The notes under the pieces are model-generated. The model saw nothing but the letters and a program-made list of their open reading frames with translations, had not been told where the DNA came from and did not search any database. Shown piece by piece: positions 17,578 through 27,063 of a stretch of 64,000 bases of DNA (within the stretch, counting starts at the first letter, position 1; each line of letters opens with the position of its first letter). Source of the stretch: Mycobacterium celatum (GTDB taxonomy: Bacteria > Actinomycetota > Actinomycetes > Mycobacteriales > Mycobacteriaceae); assembly GCF_002101595.1 (NCBI RefSeq), contig NZ_LQOM01000040.1:1-64000 (forward strand), written 5' to 3'. The position numbers and the translations under genes were made by a program.

Positions 17578-18798
17578 GTGAGCCGATCCCGCTATGCGCG
17601 GCTGTCCCGTGAGCAGCTCGCCGTTCTGGTCCCCGAGCTGCTGCTGATCGGGCACATGATCGACCGCTCGGGGATGGCCTGGTGCATCCAGGAATTCGGC
17701 CGCGAGGAGATGCTGCAGATCGCGATCGAGGAGTGGGCCGGCGCCAGCCCCGTGTATACGAAGCGCATGCAGCGGGCGCTGAACTACGAGGGTGACGACG
17801 TGCCCACCATTTTCAAAGGCCTGCAGCTAGACATCGGTGCGCCGCCGCAGTTCATGGATTTCCGCTACACGGTCCAGGACCGCTGTCACGGCGAGTTCCA
17901 CCTCGACCACTGCGGCGCGCTGCTCGACGTCGAGCCGATGGGCGACGAATACGTCTTCGGCATGTGCCACACCATCGAGGACCCGACGTTCGACGCCACC
18001 GCCGTGGCCACCAATCCGCACGCGCAGATGCGCCCTCTCCACCGGCCGCCGCGGGTGCCGTCGGACCGGCATCCGCATTGCGCGTGGACGGTGATCATCG
18101 ACGAGTCGCATCCGCCCGCGGAGGGCATCCCGGCACTAGATGTTGTTCGTCAAACCCGTGCTGCCACATGGGAACTCGACGCGATCGACCGATCCGATGA
18201 GGGGCTAGCCGACTACTCGGGCCCGCTAGTCTCCGACCTGGACTTCGGCGCCTTCTCCCATTCGGCGCTGGTGCGCATGGCCGACGAAGTGTGCCTGCAG
18301 ATGCACCTGCTGTATCTGTCGTTCGCGATCGCGGTGCGGGCGAGGGTCAGTTCCGACGTGGCCACCTCCGTGGGCACCCGTCAGCTGATCGGCGTGGCGG
18401 GGCTCGGTGCGGAGCGCATTCACCGGGCGCTGTCGATGCCAGACGGTGTCGAGGGCGTATTGCGGGTGCTCGAGCTGCACCCGCTGCTGAATCCGGTCGA
18501 CTACGTCGACGCCGAGGTGACGGATCGGTTGGTCGTGCGGCGGTCACCGGCGCACGACGACGGTGCCTGGATCTCGTTGTGTTCACCAGGGTCGGTGCAG
18601 CCGCTGCAGGCCATCGCCACCGCGGTGGATCCGCACGTCGAGGTGCAGGTCGGCGGGACGAGCACCGACTGGACCGCCGAGTTCACCCAAACCGACACCG
18701 CAGCAAGCGAACTGCCCGAGGTCGCGATAGCCAAGGTCAGCGGCGGTTCGACGTTCCAATTCCAGCCGAGGCGATCGCTACCGCTCACCGTGGTCTGA
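17578..18798 (+). CDS. Conserved hypothetical protein (Rv0311-like)
   Basis: The 406-residue protein (409 recalled for Rv0311) is soluble, with no signal or membrane segment. It contains several Cys/His clusters in the middle (YTVQDRCHGEFHLDHCG, FGMCHTIED, HPHCAW), which could bind a metal or a haem-like ligand, but no named domain is recognisable. GTG 17578 is taken as the start; no clear Shine-Dalgarno precedes it, which would fit a leaderless mRNA from the AT-rich divergent promoter. Confidence 0.78.
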   Translation: MSRSRYARLSREQLAVLVPELLLIGHMIDRSGMAWCIQEFGREEMLQIAIEEWAGASPVYTKRMQRALNYEGDDVPTIFKGLQLDIGAPPQFMDFRYTVQDRCHGEFHLDHCGALLDVEPMGDEYVFGMCHTIEDPTFDATAVATNPHAQMRPLHRPPRVPSDRHPHCAWTVIIDESHPPAEGIPALDVVRQTRAATWELDAIDRSDEGLADYSGPLVSDLDFGAFSHSALVRMADEVCLQMHLLYLSFAIAVRARVSSDVATSVGTRQLIGVAGLGAERIHRALSMPDGVEGVLRVLELHPLLNPVDYVDAEVTDRLVVRRSPAHDDGAWISLCSPGSVQPLQAIATAVDPHVEVQVGGTSTDWTAEFTQTDTAASELPEVAIAKVSGGSTFQFQPRRSLPLTVV

Positions 18799-18997
18799 GT
18801 TCATTCTGCGTCCACCATGGTGGCTACTCGAACTTTTGCGTGGTGACCGCAGAGTCAACGCTCGGCCACTGTCTCGCTTAGGTGACACAACCGCATCGAC
18901 CGGATTCCAACCACGATGTGTCTGACCTTGATCGGCCCCGACCACGGATATGGTGAACGCTGGCCGCCGACCGCTGACGACGCAAGGTATTCGCTTT

Positions 18998-20881
18998 ATG
19001 TACGACCCGTTGGGGTTATCGATCGGGACCACAAACCTAGTTGCGGTGCGTAACGGGAGTCCACCCGTGACGCGCCGCTCGATGTTGACCGTATTTCCTG
19101 ATCGCGCACCACAACTCGGCGTGCCCACCGAGAACGCGGACCCGGCCGGCATCGGCACACTGATCAGCGGCTTCGTCGAGCGGGTCGGTCACTCGGAAGC
19201 CGTTGTATCCGTTGGTGGGTCGACCCATGACCCGGCGCTGTTGCTGGTGGAGGCTCTCGACGCAATGATCTCGGCGGCTGGGGCCGACGCCTCGACATCG
19301 GAGATCACGATCGCGGTTCCCGCACACTGGGAACCTCAAGCCGTGCAGGCGTTGCGTGACGCGCTGCGCACCCACCCTGGTTTTGTCCGAAGCGGCATCG
19401 CTCCACGGCTGGTGTCCGATGCCGTCACCGCATTGATCGCGTTGAATTCCGGTGCGCGCCTGCCCGCCCGCGGTGTGGTCGGCCTGCTTGATTTCGGCGG
19501 AGCCGGCACCAACATCACCTTGGCCGACGCCGGCTCCGGCTTTGCGCCCATCGGCGAAACACTTCGCTACTCAGAGTTTTCCGGCACGCACATCGACGAT
19601 GCACTGCTGGTTCATGTCCTGGATGCGGTCGGCCACACCGATCAGGCCGATCCCGAGAGCACCGCGGCGGTGAGCCAGCTCGATCAGCTGCGAGAGGCAT
19701 GCCGCAAAGCCAAGGAGCGGTTGTCCACCGAAACGGTGACCGCGGTGGACGCCGAAGTCCCCGGACGTCGCGCCACCGTCCAAGTGAGCAGGGCCCAGTT
19801 GGAGACGCTGATCGAAGATCGGCTCAGCGGTGTGTTCTCCGCATTCGACGAGGCGTTGTCCCGGAACAAGATTGACCGGGCGGATCTCGCGGCGGTGGCG
19901 ATGGCTGGCGGTGGAGCCAGTATTCCACTTGTGGCCCAACGGCTTTCGTCTCACGCCAAATTGTCGGTGGTGACTGCTGTGCAGCCTGCGCTGGCCATGG
20001 CGGTCGGTGCGGTGATGCTTGCTTCACGCGAGCCGGCCGAGGAACAAGCGGACGAGGTCCAGCCGGCGACCGCGATGGCCGCAATGGCGAGCGCGGCCAC
20101 CGGCAGCTTCGCCGCGAACACCGGCACGTTCGACGCGCCGACCGGCGGCTTCGGCACCGGCTCCTTCGGAATCCCCACCGACGGCGCGTTTTTCGACGAG
20201 GAGCCGTCGTCGACACTTCCGAAGGCGGAACTGGCCTGGTCGGAGGCCGACGACTCCGGAGACGAGCCGCTGTTTTACACCGGCGACCCGTACGACGACG
20301 GCGGGAGCGCCCCACCGTCGCAGTACCTGCCGGCATTCCAGCCCGACGAAGAGCGGTCACGGCGTCGACACCGCTTGCCGCAGTTGCTGTTCGGCCTGAG
20401 CGCACTGGTCGCGATGTTCGCGATCGGCGGCGTGGCGTATTCCTTGACCAGCACCACCGGCCACCAGGCTCCGCCCGCGCCGACCAGCCGCACGGCGGTG
20501 CCTCCTCCGCCGCCGAGCTCTCAGCCGCCGTCGCCGAGTCCGGCGCCGCCCCCGCCGCCCAGCGCCGCGCCGACGCCGAGCGCCGCACCGCCACCACCTA
20601 CCACCGAGGCACCTCCGCCGCCTCCGCCGCCGGTGACCACGACGTACCGTCCGCCGCCGAGTACCACCACACCGCAACCCACGACGACCACCACGACCAC
20701 GACGACGACCACCACGACCACTACACCGCCGCCGTCGTCGACCACGACCACCACCACGACCACGGTGCCGATGACCACCGAATACCTGACCATCCCGTTG
20801 GTCCCGGTGCCGATACCGGTACAGGTCCCGCAGAACCAGGCCCCGGCGCCGCAGAACCCGTTCCTAAACCCCGGCGGTTAA
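18998..20881 (+). CDS. Hsp70-like membrane protein with Pro/Thr-rich outer tail (Rv0312-like)
   Basis: The 627-residue protein has an N-terminal actin/Hsp70-type domain: phosphate-1 loop LSIGTTNLV, phosphate-2-like LLDFGGAGTN and adenosine motif MAGGGASIP, where DnaK has DLGTTNS, DLGGGTFD and VGGSTR. There is no Hsp70 substrate-binding domain. Instead come an acidic linker, one membrane span (about 464-487) and a Pro/Thr-rich tail with a run of Thr. The start MYDPLGLSIG matches my memory of Rv0312 (620 residues). Topology: ATPase-like part in the cytosol, tail in the periplasm or wall. Confidence 0.85.
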   Translation: MYDPLGLSIGTTNLVAVRNGSPPVTRRSMLTVFPDRAPQLGVPTENADPAGIGTLISGFVERVGHSEAVVSVGGSTHDPALLLVEALDAMISAAGADASTSEITIAVPAHWEPQAVQALRDALRTHPGFVRSGIAPRLVSDAVTALIALNSGARLPARGVVGLLDFGGAGTNITLADAGSGFAPIGETLRYSEFSGTHIDDALLVHVLDAVGHTDQADPESTAAVSQLDQLREACRKAKERLSTETVTAVDAEVPGRRATVQVSRAQLETLIEDRLSGVFSAFDEALSRNKIDRADLAAVAMAGGGASIPLVAQRLSSHAKLSVVTAVQPALAMAVGAVMLASREPAEEQADEVQPATAMAAMASAATGSFAANTGTFDAPTGGFGTGSFGIPTDGAFFDEEPSSTLPKAELAWSEADDSGDEPLFYTGDPYDDGGSAPPSQYLPAFQPDEERSRRRHRLPQLLFGLSALVAMFAIGGVAYSLTSTTGHQAPPAPTSRTAVPPPPPSSQPPSPSPAPPPPPSAAPTPSAAPPPPTTEAPPPPPPPVTTTYRPPPSTTTPQPTTTTTTTTTTTTTTTPPPSSTTTTTTTTVPMTTEYLTIPLVPVPIPVQVPQNQAPAPQNPFLNPGG

Positions 20882-21073
20882 CCGCGGGTTCCGTCCCGGT
20901 TTCTTTTCGGTAGTTGCCGAGTAGGGTGGAATTGCCCGGTTCGGCGGGGCTGACGCCGTCCAGCTAGCCCTTGAAGTAACGCCGCACAGAGCAGCGGCGA
21001 CGAAGTAGGTAGGCGGCCCGCGCGGTGCACTCCTCCGCCCACACCGTGGCCAGCAAAGGACTCTGGAGGAGTA

Positions 21074-22498
21074 GTGGACATCGTTCTTGGTGTGTCGATG
21101 GCACCAATGGCGGTCCGCATGGTGCTCGTCGAAGGCGAAGACGCCGACGGCGTCGTGGTCGAGCAAGACTGCGTTGAGGTCGGCGGCTCAGGGCCGTCGA
21201 GTGCGCCTGACCAGGTGATCGCCGCGATCCTCGGCACTCGGGAAGGCGCCGCCGAAGGCGGTTACCGGTTGATGTCGACCGGGGTGACCTGGACCGACCC
21301 CAGGGAAGTCGGCGCGTTGCGCGACGCACTGTCCACCCGCGACCTGCGAAACGTCATGCTGGTGTCCCCGCTGCTCGCCGCGGCGGCGCTGGCCCAGACC
21401 GTCGGGCACGCGCTGGGTTACGAGTACACCGCGTTGCTGTTCGTCGAGGCGGAAAGCGTCACCCTGGCCGTGGTGGACACCTCCGACGGTTCGATCGTCA
21501 ACCTGCACCGCCAGCAGGTGACGTGCGCGCCGTATACCGGGCAGGCGGCCGCCGATCTGGCCACGATGGTCGAGCGCCTGGACGGGCTCGGAACACGCCC
21601 GGACGGCCTGTTCATCGTCGGCTGCGGCGTTGACATCTTCCCCATCAAGCAGCACTTGGAAGCGGCTGCCCCGATCCCGGTCAGCGTTGCCGAGGAACCG
21701 GATATGGCGCTGGCCCGCGGCGCGGCGTTGGCGTCGGCGAACGCGCCGTTGTTCGCATCGTCGACGGCCGCGCTGGCCTACGCGTTGGATCCGGGGACCG
21801 GCGAGGTGAATCGGGACGCGCTGGCGCCCGCCTACCTCGACGTGTGCGCCGACGCCGTCGTCGGCACCGGTGCCCTTGCCTACAGCGCTGTCCCGGACGA
21901 CGACGACGTCCAAAGCCGGCCGCATCGGCCGCTGGTGGTGATCGGTAGCGGAGTGGCCGCACTCCTGGTTATCGGCGTTGTGGCGCTGGTGGTTTCGCTG
22001 GCCGCCGATGTCCGCCCAACGGTTGGGCAGCCGCCCAGCGCAAACGGAAACGCCGCCGTGCCCACCAAGCAAGCGCCGCCCAAGCCGCCGCCTGCCGCGG
22101 CCGCGCCATCCCCGCCGGCCGCCCCGCCACCACCGGCACCGCCGCCGTCGGCCGCGCCACCTCCGCCGGCGCCGTCGCAGGCCCCCGAAACCATCACCGC
22201 GCCGGCACCCGTGGTGCGTCAGGCGCCGCAGCGGGTGGTGAACCCGGCGCCGGTTCGCCAGTCGCCGCCACGGCAGGCACCGGCCTACGTGCCGCCGCCC
22301 GCACAGCAAGAAGCGCCGCCGCCGGCCGCGCCGCCGCCGGCCGCGCCGCCGCCGCCACCCCCGGCTGCCCCTGCGCCGCCGCCGGCTCCGCCCGCGCCGC
22401 AGATGCCGCCGATGACGATGTACCTGCACCTGCCGTTCGTCACGGTGCCGATCCCGATCAACCCACCACCGCCACCGGCGCCACCGCCGGGACCGTAG
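21074..22498 (+). CDS. Actin-fold-like membrane protein with Pro/Ala-rich tail, paralogue 1
   Basis: The 474-residue protein opens VDIVLGVSMAPMAVRMVLVEGE, a phosphate-1-like hairpin; the middle has LLFVEAESVTLAVVD; and the segment FIVGCGVDIFPIK...EEPDMALARGAALASA resembles the adenosine motif of Hsp70/FtsA-type proteins. A membrane span (about 286-311) is followed by a tail almost entirely Pro and Ala. GGAGGAG (21065-21071) precedes GTG 21074. Paralogues start at 30927 and 32495. I recall this family as DUF7159; function is unknown. It lies between the Rv0312-like and Rv0313-like genes. Confidence 0.75.
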   Translation: MDIVLGVSMAPMAVRMVLVEGEDADGVVVEQDCVEVGGSGPSSAPDQVIAAILGTREGAAEGGYRLMSTGVTWTDPREVGALRDALSTRDLRNVMLVSPLLAAAALAQTVGHALGYEYTALLFVEAESVTLAVVDTSDGSIVNLHRQQVTCAPYTGQAAADLATMVERLDGLGTRPDGLFIVGCGVDIFPIKQHLEAAAPIPVSVAEEPDMALARGAALASANAPLFASSTAALAYALDPGTGEVNRDALAPAYLDVCADAVVGTGALAYSAVPDDDDVQSRPHRPLVVIGSGVAALLVIGVVALVVSLAADVRPTVGQPPSANGNAAVPTKQAPPKPPPAAAAPSPPAAPPPPAPPPSAAPPPPAPSQAPETITAPAPVVRQAPQRVVNPAPVRQSPPRQAPAYVPPPAQQEAPPPAAPPPAAPPPPPPAAPAPPPAPPAPQMPPMTMYLHLPFVTVPIPINPPPPPAPPPGP

Positions 22499-22509
22499 GA
22501 GCGACTGCC

Positions 22510-22893
22510 ATGAGCGAGAACGGTCCGTTCGGATTCGACCCCGAAGACTTCGATCGAGTGATCCGGGAAGCGGGGGAGGGCCTGCGGGACGCCTTCGAGC
22601 GGTTCAGCCGGTTCCTCACCGTCCCCGGTGATCGGGCGGGATGGTCTGCGCTGTTCGAGGACCTCGCGCGGCGTTCGCGCACCGAGCCGGAAACCGCCGG
22701 CGAGGCGGGCGACGGCGTGTGGGCGATCTACACCGTCGACGCCAATGGCGGCGCGCGCGTCGAAGAGGTCTACGCGACCGAGTTGGATGCTTTGCGCGCG
22801 AACAAGAACAACACCGACCCGGCGCGCCGGGTTCGGTTCCTGCCGTACGGCATCGCCGTCAGCGTCTTGGACGATTCCGACCAGACGTCGTAA
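22510..22893 (+). CDS. Conserved hypothetical protein (Rv0313-like)
   Basis: The 127-residue protein (MSENGPFGFDPEDFDRVIRE) is near the 128 recalled for Rv0313. The first half is an acidic amphipathic helix region, the second has a small beta unit (WAIYTVDANGGARVEEVYATELDAL, FLPYGIAVSVLDD). It starts 12 bases after the preceding gene's stop and is likely co-transcribed with it. It has no signal peptide. The Rv0314c membrane-protein gene that follows in M. tuberculosis is absent here. Confidence 0.78.
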   Translation: MSENGPFGFDPEDFDRVIREAGEGLRDAFERFSRFLTVPGDRAGWSALFEDLARRSRTEPETAGEAGDGVWAIYTVDANGGARVEEVYATELDALRANKNNTDPARRVRFLPYGIAVSVLDDSDQTS

Positions 22894-23042
22894 CCGCACG
22901 TCGACGACATGAGCCGCGGCGCGCGGCCGGATTCGGATGCGCGGGCCCGCCGCGGCGTGATTTCATAGCACCGTTTGAGAGTTGCCCGCGCGGGTATGTA
23001 CTCGTCCGGCGTTTTGGCTTTGATCGATTGGTGGTGCAAGGG

Positions 23043-23912
23043 ATGAATCGTCGCAGCGTGATGTTGATGTTCGGGATCGGTGCCGTGGCAGCGGCAACGC
23101 CTCTCCCCAAAGCCCGGGCTCATCCGTCGCGACCAACTGCACCGGTACCTCCAGCTCCCGCCGCGCCCGCACCCGGGGCCACAACCGGGGGTTTTCTTTT
23201 CCACGACGAGTTCGACGGGCCGGCCGGGTCGGCCCCCGATCCCTCGAAATGGACGGTGTCCAACCACCGCACCCCGGTCAAAAACCCGGTCGGCTTCGAC
23301 CGGCCCGAGTTCTGGGGCCAATACCGCGACAGTCGTGAAAACGTCTTTCTGGACGGCAATTCCAATCTCGTCCTGCGCGCCACACACGACGGCAACGCGT
23401 ACTACGGCGGCCTGGTCAGCGGCAACTGGCGGGGAACCATCGGGACCACCTGGGAAGCGCGGATCAAACTCAACTGCCTCACCGGCGGGTGCTGGCCGGC
23501 CTGGTGGCTGTCCAACGACTTCCCCGAACGTGAGGGCGAAGTCGACGTACTCGAGTGGTACGGCAACCACGAGTGGCCGGCCGGAACCACCGTTCACGCG
23601 GATCCTTTCGGCACGGCGTTCGAAACCCACCCGATCGGCGTGGACGGCGGCTGGCATACCTGGCGAGTCACCTGGAATCAGACGGGTTTCTACTTCTGGG
23701 AAGACTATGTCGACGGCGCGGAACCGTACTTCAGCGTTCCGGCAACCGGCATCGAGGACCTGAACGATCCAATTCGCAAGTGGCCGTTCAACGACCCCGA
23801 CTACAACATGTTTCCGGTGTTGAACCTTGCGGTCGGTGGCTCCGGCGGCGGCGATCCCGCGACGGGTAGCTACCCGGCCGACATGCTCATCGACTGGGTG
23901 CGCGTCTTCTAA
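23043..23912 (+). CDS. Exported GH16 beta-1,3-glucanase-like protein (Rv0315-like)
   Basis: The 289-residue protein has a signal region with a twin-arginine-like start (MNRRSVMLMFGIGAVAAATP), a Pro/Ala linker, then a GH16 laminarinase domain. The catalytic EVDVLE motif is present: Glu166 nucleophile, Asp168 and Glu171 acid/base, with WPAWWL and WHTWRV of the sugar cleft. Rv0315 (294 residues) is described as a beta-1,3-glucanase. The upstream frame extension overlaps the Rv0313-like gene, so ATG 23043 is chosen. The 3' end overlaps the convergent ligase gene by four bases. Confidence 0.92.
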   Translation: MNRRSVMLMFGIGAVAAATPLPKARAHPSRPTAPVPPAPAAPAPGATTGGFLFHDEFDGPAGSAPDPSKWTVSNHRTPVKNPVGFDRPEFWGQYRDSRENVFLDGNSNLVLRATHDGNAYYGGLVSGNWRGTIGTTWEARIKLNCLTGGCWPAWWLSNDFPEREGEVDVLEWYGNHEWPAGTTVHADPFGTAFETHPIGVDGGWHTWRVTWNQTGFYFWEDYVDGAEPYFSVPATGIEDLNDPIRKWPFNDPDYNMFPVLNLAVGGSGGGDPATGSYPADMLIDWVRVF

Positions 23913-25480
23913 ACGGTTGTCCGCTCGCGGCCCTGCCAATATTGCTGGCGCAGATCCTTTTTCAGGATCTTGCCGGTGGGGTTGCGGGGTAACTCGTCTT
24001 TGATGTCGATGCTCTTGGGGCACTTGTAGTGTGCAAGCCGTTCGCGGGCCCATTCGATCAGCTCGGCTTCGGTTGCCTCGCCTTCCAGCGTGACCACGGC
24101 TTTCACGGACTCGCCCCAACGTTCGTCGGGTATCCCGAACACCGCGACCTCCATCACCGCGGGATGTTCGGCGAGCACTCGCTCGACCTCGATCGAGTAG
24201 ATGTTCTCGCCGCCGGAGATGATCATGTCCTTGAGCCGGTCTTCGACGTAGATGTAGCCGTCGTCGTCGACCCGGCCGATGTCGCCGGTGCGGAACCAGC
24301 CGTCTTCGGTGACCGCTTCGGCCGTGGCGTCAGGCCTGTTCAGGTAGCCCTTCATCAATTGCGGTGTGCGGAACCATAATTCGCCGGGCTGGCCGGTGGG
24401 CACGTCGGCCAGCGTGTCCGGGTTGACGACTCGCACCTCGGCATTCGGGATCAGGGTGCCGGCGCTGACCAGCCGCTCGGGATGGCTTTCGTCGCGGTGC
24501 GCGTCGGGCATGAGATGGCTGATCACACCGCAGACCTCGGTCAGTCCGTAGACCTGGATGAAGTCGGTGTTCGGCCATGCCTTGAGCGCCGCGCGCAGCA
24601 GGGGCAGCGGCATCGGCGAGGCGCCGTAGCAGTACGTCTTGAGTTGGCCGAACAGCTTGATTGCATCCTCGCCGGATTCCAGAACCTTGGCCAGCACCGC
24701 AGGAACCAGGAAAGTTCGGTTGGCGCCCTGCAGGATTGCGCCGGCGAGCGACGCGCCGTCGACGTCACGGGTCATCACGCTGGGGACGCCGTCGTAGATG
24801 CCGAACTGCACGTAAGACGAGCCGCCGACGTGGAACAGCGGCATCGACACCATGTTCTTGTCACCCTCGTCGAAGTCCCACCCGTCATGCGCATTGATGG
24901 TGTGCGCCAAGACGTTTGCCTGGGTGAGCGCGACTCCCTTTGGGCGGCCGGTGGTTCCGGACGAATACATCACCATGCACACGTCGTCGGGCTCGACGTC
25001 GGCGCCCCGCTGGACGGGTGACGCAGCGGCCAGCAGCGCCTCGTATTCGTCGCCGTCGCCGCCGTGGGGCGTGACCGCGATGATGTGTTCGACTTGGGTG
25101 AGCTTGTCGCGGATCTTGTCGACCGTCGGTTTCAGCTCTGTTCCGACGATCAGCGCCTTGGCGCCGCAGTCGTTGATGACGTAGTCGAGCTCGTCGCCGG
25201 CGAGCCGGAAGTTGATGATCGCGTTCGCGGCGCCGATCGATGCCGCGGCCATCGTCAGCTCGACGCAGGCGGGGTGGTTCTTGTCGAGGAACGCCACCAC
25301 GTCGCCGCGCTTGATGCCCATGTCGGTCAACGCACCGGCGAGCCGCCTGACTCGGTCGTTCCACTGCCGCCAGGTCCAGGTCCGGTCGAGGTAGGTGAAG
25401 GCCTCCGCGTCGGGCTTGGTGGCGGCCCAGTGCGTCAACCGATCGTCGAGGAAGCGGGGCTGCGGCGGCTGCTCGGTCAT
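23909..25480 (-). CDS. Fatty acyl-CoA ligase (FadD-type AMP-forming)
   Basis: The 523-residue protein carries the adenylate-forming core motifs in order: A3 YSSGTTGRPKG, A5 VYGLTE, A7 GWFRTGD, A8 DRLKDMIISGGENIYSIEVE and A10 PRNPTGKILKK with the catalytic Lys. It activates a carboxylic acid as acyl-AMP and then acyl-CoA; chain specificity cannot be read. ATG 25480 (MTEQPPQP) is the likely start; the open frame to 25798 overlaps the divergent gene. In M. tuberculosis the Rv0316-Rv0319 genes occupy this place. Confidence 0.92.
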   Translation of the reverse strand: MTEQPPQPRFLDDRLTHWAATKPDAEAFTYLDRTWTWRQWNDRVRRLAGALTDMGIKRGDVVAFLDKNHPACVELTMAAASIGAANAIINFRLAGDELDYVINDCGAKALIVGTELKPTVDKIRDKLTQVEHIIAVTPHGGDGDEYEALLAAASPVQRGADVEPDDVCMVMYSSGTTGRPKGVALTQANVLAHTINAHDGWDFDEGDKNMVSMPLFHVGGSSYVQFGIYDGVPSVMTRDVDGASLAGAILQGANRTFLVPAVLAKVLESGEDAIKLFGQLKTYCYGASPMPLPLLRAALKAWPNTDFIQVYGLTEVCGVISHLMPDAHRDESHPERLVSAGTLIPNAEVRVVNPDTLADVPTGQPGELWFRTPQLMKGYLNRPDATAEAVTEDGWFRTGDIGRVDDDGYIYVEDRLKDMIISGGENIYSIEVERVLAEHPAVMEVAVFGIPDERWGESVKAVVTLEGEATEAELIEWARERLAHYKCPKSIDIKDELPRNPTGKILKKDLRQQYWQGRERTTV

Positions 25481-25655
25481 GCCCCTGAGCGTGCCACCTG
25501 CGCTGCGGCCGATAAACCCGTCCTGCCAAATATCGGCCTGACCTGCGCCGATGGCCGGTAGCTGGGCCGGTCCGGGCGCGGACCAAAGACGTCGTCGTGC
25601 GGCGACCGTTACCCAACGGTGACTAATCCTCCATTTGCTCGTATCCTGTTCGACC

Positions 25656-26312
25656 ATGGGGAGGCACCGATTAGCCAAGAAGCGACGAAAGTCGTCGGCA
25701 GTCATGGCTGCAGCCATCGGCCCGGCCGCGGTCTTCTTTGCCGTTGCGGGCAGCGCCCGCCCACTGGGCGCCGGCGGCGAGGCCGCGCCAGTTGCCAACG
25801 CGCCGTATTGCCTGCAGATCGTGGCAGCAGCGCCTAACGGATTGCCGTCGGCGGGGGCCGGTGGACAAGCTGTTCCCGCCGAGTCAATGCCGGCGTCGCG
25901 ATTGCGGGTGGTTCACGAGCACGCGCCGCAGGCACTGCCACCTGGAAAGGCTCCTGAGCGCGGACTGCAGGTCAAGACGATCTTGGTGGAGCGCACCATC
26001 AGCGTGATATTCCCCGAGATTCAAACCATCGGCGGCGTCCGACCGGATGCGCTGCGATGGCATCCCAACGGATTGGCGCTCGACGTGATGATTCCCAACC
26101 CCGGCAGCGACGAGGGCATCGCGCTGGGGAACCAGATCGTCGCGTTCGTGCTCCAAAACGCCGAGCGCTTCGGGATACAAGATGCGATCTGGCGCGGCAC
26201 CTACTACACACCGAACGGCCCGCAGGGGTCGGGGTACGGCCACTACGACCACGTCCACATCACCACCACCGGTGGCGGATACCCCACCGGCAACGAGGTT
26301 TACATCCGCTGA
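25656..26312 (+). CDS. Exported conserved protein (Rv0320-like)
   Basis: The 218-residue protein (220 recalled for Rv0320) has a basic N-terminus (MGRHRLAKKRRKSS) and a hydrophobic signal core to about residue 35, with a possible AxA cleavage near residues 35-45. The C-terminal domain has HPNGLALDVMIPNP and GHYDHVHIT, the His/Asp pattern of small cell-wall-associated ARB_07466-type domains. Such proteins are often mislabelled glycoside hydrolases. Met at 25656 is chosen because it directly precedes the basic signal start. Confidence 0.8.
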   Translation: MGRHRLAKKRRKSSAVMAAAIGPAAVFFAVAGSARPLGAGGEAAPVANAPYCLQIVAAAPNGLPSAGAGGQAVPAESMPASRLRVVHEHAPQALPPGKAPERGLQVKTILVERTISVIFPEIQTIGGVRPDALRWHPNGLALDVMIPNPGSDEGIALGNQIVAFVLQNAERFGIQDAIWRGTYYTPNGPQGSGYGHYDHVHITTTGGGYPTGNEVYIR

Positions 26313-26504
26313 GTGCGCGTCAGTCGGCTCCGCGACGCCGACCGAAGGTCACCGTTTGGAAACGGCGCGGTGCGCCGCGTTTCGTGCGCCGCACCCGATC
26401 CTCACAATTGGACGGTCGTCTAACCGCGACATCGGTATAGCTATGCAGTTCTGCTGCACCACTCGGCTGCGGAACTCTCAGAGCGCGAATATAAGGAGTC
26501 GGTG

Positions 26505-27059
26505 ATGATGAGCTTTGATCGATTCAGCATCAAAGTCATTGCCAGCGCTGGGTTGTGGGGGGCCGCTATAGCGTTGAGTCCGGGTGCGGCAGCCGTGCCG
26601 CTGCTAACGGGCGGCGGCTACGCGTGCATGCAGGGGACGGCGGGCGATGTCGCGGCCAGCGGCCCGGCGGCGGCCGCCGGAGCCGGGGCTTCGTGCAGTC
26701 CCGCCACTGCTCCGCTCACTGACATGTCCGGGGTTCCGCTGGCCCTGCCCGGGCCGGTCGGTGCTCCCGTGGGCGCGCCGGTGCCTGCGGGCGCGCCTGT
26801 TCCGGTGGGTGCTCCCGTTCCAGTGGGTGCGCCGGTGCCTGCCGGTGCGCCGGTTCCGGCTGGTGCTCCTGTACCGGTGGCTCCGGTGGTTCCGGCTGGT
26901 GCTCCGCTGATTGCGCTCGGGGGTGCGCCGGCGGGTGCTCCGCTTGTCGACATGTCCGGGACCTATGCGGGCAAGGGTGACCCGGCGGGTCCGGCGCCGG
27001 CCGGCGGGCCGGTGCCCGGCCAGCCCGTTGCGCCCGGTCCTTCGGACGCCGCCAGCTAG
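26505..27059 (+). CDS. Exported GAPVP-repeat protein
   Basis: The 184-residue protein has a signal peptide (to about 30, LSPGAAAVP), a short region with two Cys, then a low-complexity stretch of about eight near-identical units built on GAPVP (about residues 85-135), and a Gly/Pro tail. The repeats match Pro/Val/Gly/Ala-rich wall proteins. AAGGAG at 26493-26498 serves the start; GTG 26502, ATG 26505 and ATG 26508 are all possible. I do not recognise a named homologue. Confidence 0.75.
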   Translation: MMSFDRFSIKVIASAGLWGAAIALSPGAAAVPLLTGGGYACMQGTAGDVAASGPAAAAGAGASCSPATAPLTDMSGVPLALPGPVGAPVGAPVPAGAPVPVGAPVPVGAPVPAGAPVPAGAPVPVAPVVPAGAPLIALGGAPAGAPLVDMSGTYAGKGDPAGPAPAGGPVPGQPVAPGPSDAAS

Positions 27060-27063
27060 ACCC

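Noticed and set aside
20521..20793. Antisense Val-rich frame under the Thr-rich tail of the Hsp70-like gene
   Set aside because: Poly-Thr codons on one strand read as poly-Val on the other; the same occurs at 43686-44099 and 50809-51156.
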